A stretch of 6,897 nucleotides of DNA from Anaerolineaceae bacterium UBA1363. Lineage in GTDB: Bacteria > Chloroflexota > Anaerolineae > Anaerolineales > Anaerolineaceae. The notes under the pieces were generated by a model. The model was not told where the DNA came from and did no database searches. It was given only the letters and a program-made list of their open reading frames with translations. The DNA is taken from contig DBRR01000027.1 of NCBI GenBank assembly GCA_002306055.1, positions 31,248-38,144 of the forward strand. The letters run 5' to 3'. The position numbers were made by a program, and so were the translations under genes. This document shows positions 6,673-6,897 of the stretch, piece after piece (the stretch's first letter is position 1; every line of letters starts with the position of its first letter).

Positions 6673-6697
6673 CTACCTACCGACCTACTACAACTAC
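6673..6697. repeat. CTAC-rich tract (five copies in 25 bp)
   Basis: CTAC occurs at 6673-6676, 6677-6680, 6685-6688, 6688-6691 and 6694-6697. On the - strand these are five GTAG tetranucleotides, the same word that heads the three palindromes around it. No stem follows any of them, so it may be simple-sequence drift or the remains of element ends. Confidence 0.5.
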
Positions 6698-6710
6698 AAT
6701 TCCCCCACTC

Positions 6711-6749
6711 CCGCCATCGCGAGGAGCAAAGCGACGTGGCGATCTCAAC
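6711..6749 (+). repeat. 39-bp direct repeat, copy 2
   Basis: Second copy of the repeat at 6484-6522, same orientation, exactly 227 bp further on. The four differences are at 6714, 6721, 6728 and 6746, all transitions. ATCGC (6716-6720) and GCGAT (6739-6743) are kept, so the terminal inverted pair is conserved between the copies. Confidence 0.85.
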
Positions 6750-6768
6750 CTTAGGTCAGTTCCTGGGT

Positions 6769-6829
6769 GGTGGGTTGGCTATATAACATGGTAGCCAATC
6801 CAGCACTCGTCAACGCCAACCCACCCTAC
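6769..6829 (-). repeat. REP-like palindrome 2 with two alternative stems
   Basis: GGTGGGTTGGC (6769-6779) and GCCAACCCACC (6815-6825) form a perfect 11-bp stem with a 35-nt loop, and CTAC (6826-6829) follows directly. A competing stem joins TGGGTTGGCTA (6771-6781) to TAGCCAATCCA (6792-6802), 11 pairs with one G-T, loop 10 nt. Both use the same left arm, so only one can form at a time. The AACCCACCCTACG end is like a widespread intergenic repeat. Confidence 0.65.
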
Positions 6830-6863
6830 GGGTGAACTTCGTTTCTGGGCTAGCATGATTCCC

Positions 6864-6888
6864 GGAACGGCGCAAGGCCGTTCCCTAC
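6864..6888 (-). repeat. REP-like palindrome 3 with GTAG head
   Basis: GGAACGGC (6864-6871) and GCCGTTCC (6877-6884) form a perfect 8-bp stem with a 5-nt loop, and CTAC (6885-6888) follows with no gap. On the - strand this is GTAG then hairpin. It is the shortest and most REP-like of the three units and lies 9 nt from the window edge, so a further unit may continue outside. Confidence 0.65.
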
Positions 6889-6897
6889 GAATCGAAA

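Larger units (their letters stand above)
6476..6897. other. Gene-free repeat-rich tail
   Basis: No credible open reading frame, tRNA or rRNA is visible on either strand in these 422 bases. The stretch contains one direct repeat in two copies, a hairpin with GTCAT/ATGAC ends, three palindromes each followed by CTACG, and a CTAC-rich tract. No strong intrinsic terminator for the transporter gene is present; one of the palindromes may serve this role. The remaining unique bases (about 6599-6672 and 6840-6863) show nothing I can name. Confidence 0.75.

Noticed and set aside
6481..6897. CRISPR array or integration site in the repeat-rich tail
   Set aside because: There are only two copies of one repeat at 227-bp distance and no regular spacers; no integrase gene or tRNA end is visible.

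Overview
The window carries five complete protein genes, all on the + strand, in two probable transcription units, followed by a gene-free tail rich in repeats. No RNA gene, CRISPR array or transposase gene is visible. The likely source is a bacterium of the phylum Chloroflexota, class Anaerolineae or a relative. The evidence is indirect: a lipoprotein with a long Thr/Pro-rich linker of the kind common in that group, moderate-to-high GC, and TGCTAYAAT-type promoters. No marker gene in the window settles the phylum.

Region 1 (1-106) holds a hairpin plus T-tract, probably the terminator of a gene to the left. It is followed by an extended -10 promoter whose expected transcript start falls on or next to the ATG of the first gene.

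Region 2 (107-4452) is a tight three-gene cluster. It contains a MEMO/AmmeMemoRadiSam-B protein with its metal-site residues intact, a Thr/Pro-rich lipoprotein of unknown function that overlaps it by 8 nt, and priA, the primosomal replication-restart helicase, 13 nt further on. This PriA has two departures from the usual family motifs: DECDH in place of DEEHD at motif II, and Asp in place of one of the eight zinc-binding cysteines.

Region 3 (4445-6475) is a second unit. Its perfect extended -10 box lies across the priA stop codon. It encodes a small COG2236-type phosphoribosyltransferase and, one base after its stop, a major facilitator superfamily transporter. The transporter has an SLC45-like loop motif and apparently 14 membrane segments. 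Uptake coupled to phosphoribosylation of a base is possible, but the transporter motif points more towards sugars.

Region 4 (6476-6897) is non-coding. It contains a 39-bp direct repeat in two copies and several inverted repeats. Three unrelated palindromes each have CTACG directly at their right edge, so on the - strand each is headed by GTAG. That is the layout of REP elements mobilised by RAYT (REP-associated tyrosine) transposases, and it is the most interesting pattern in the window.
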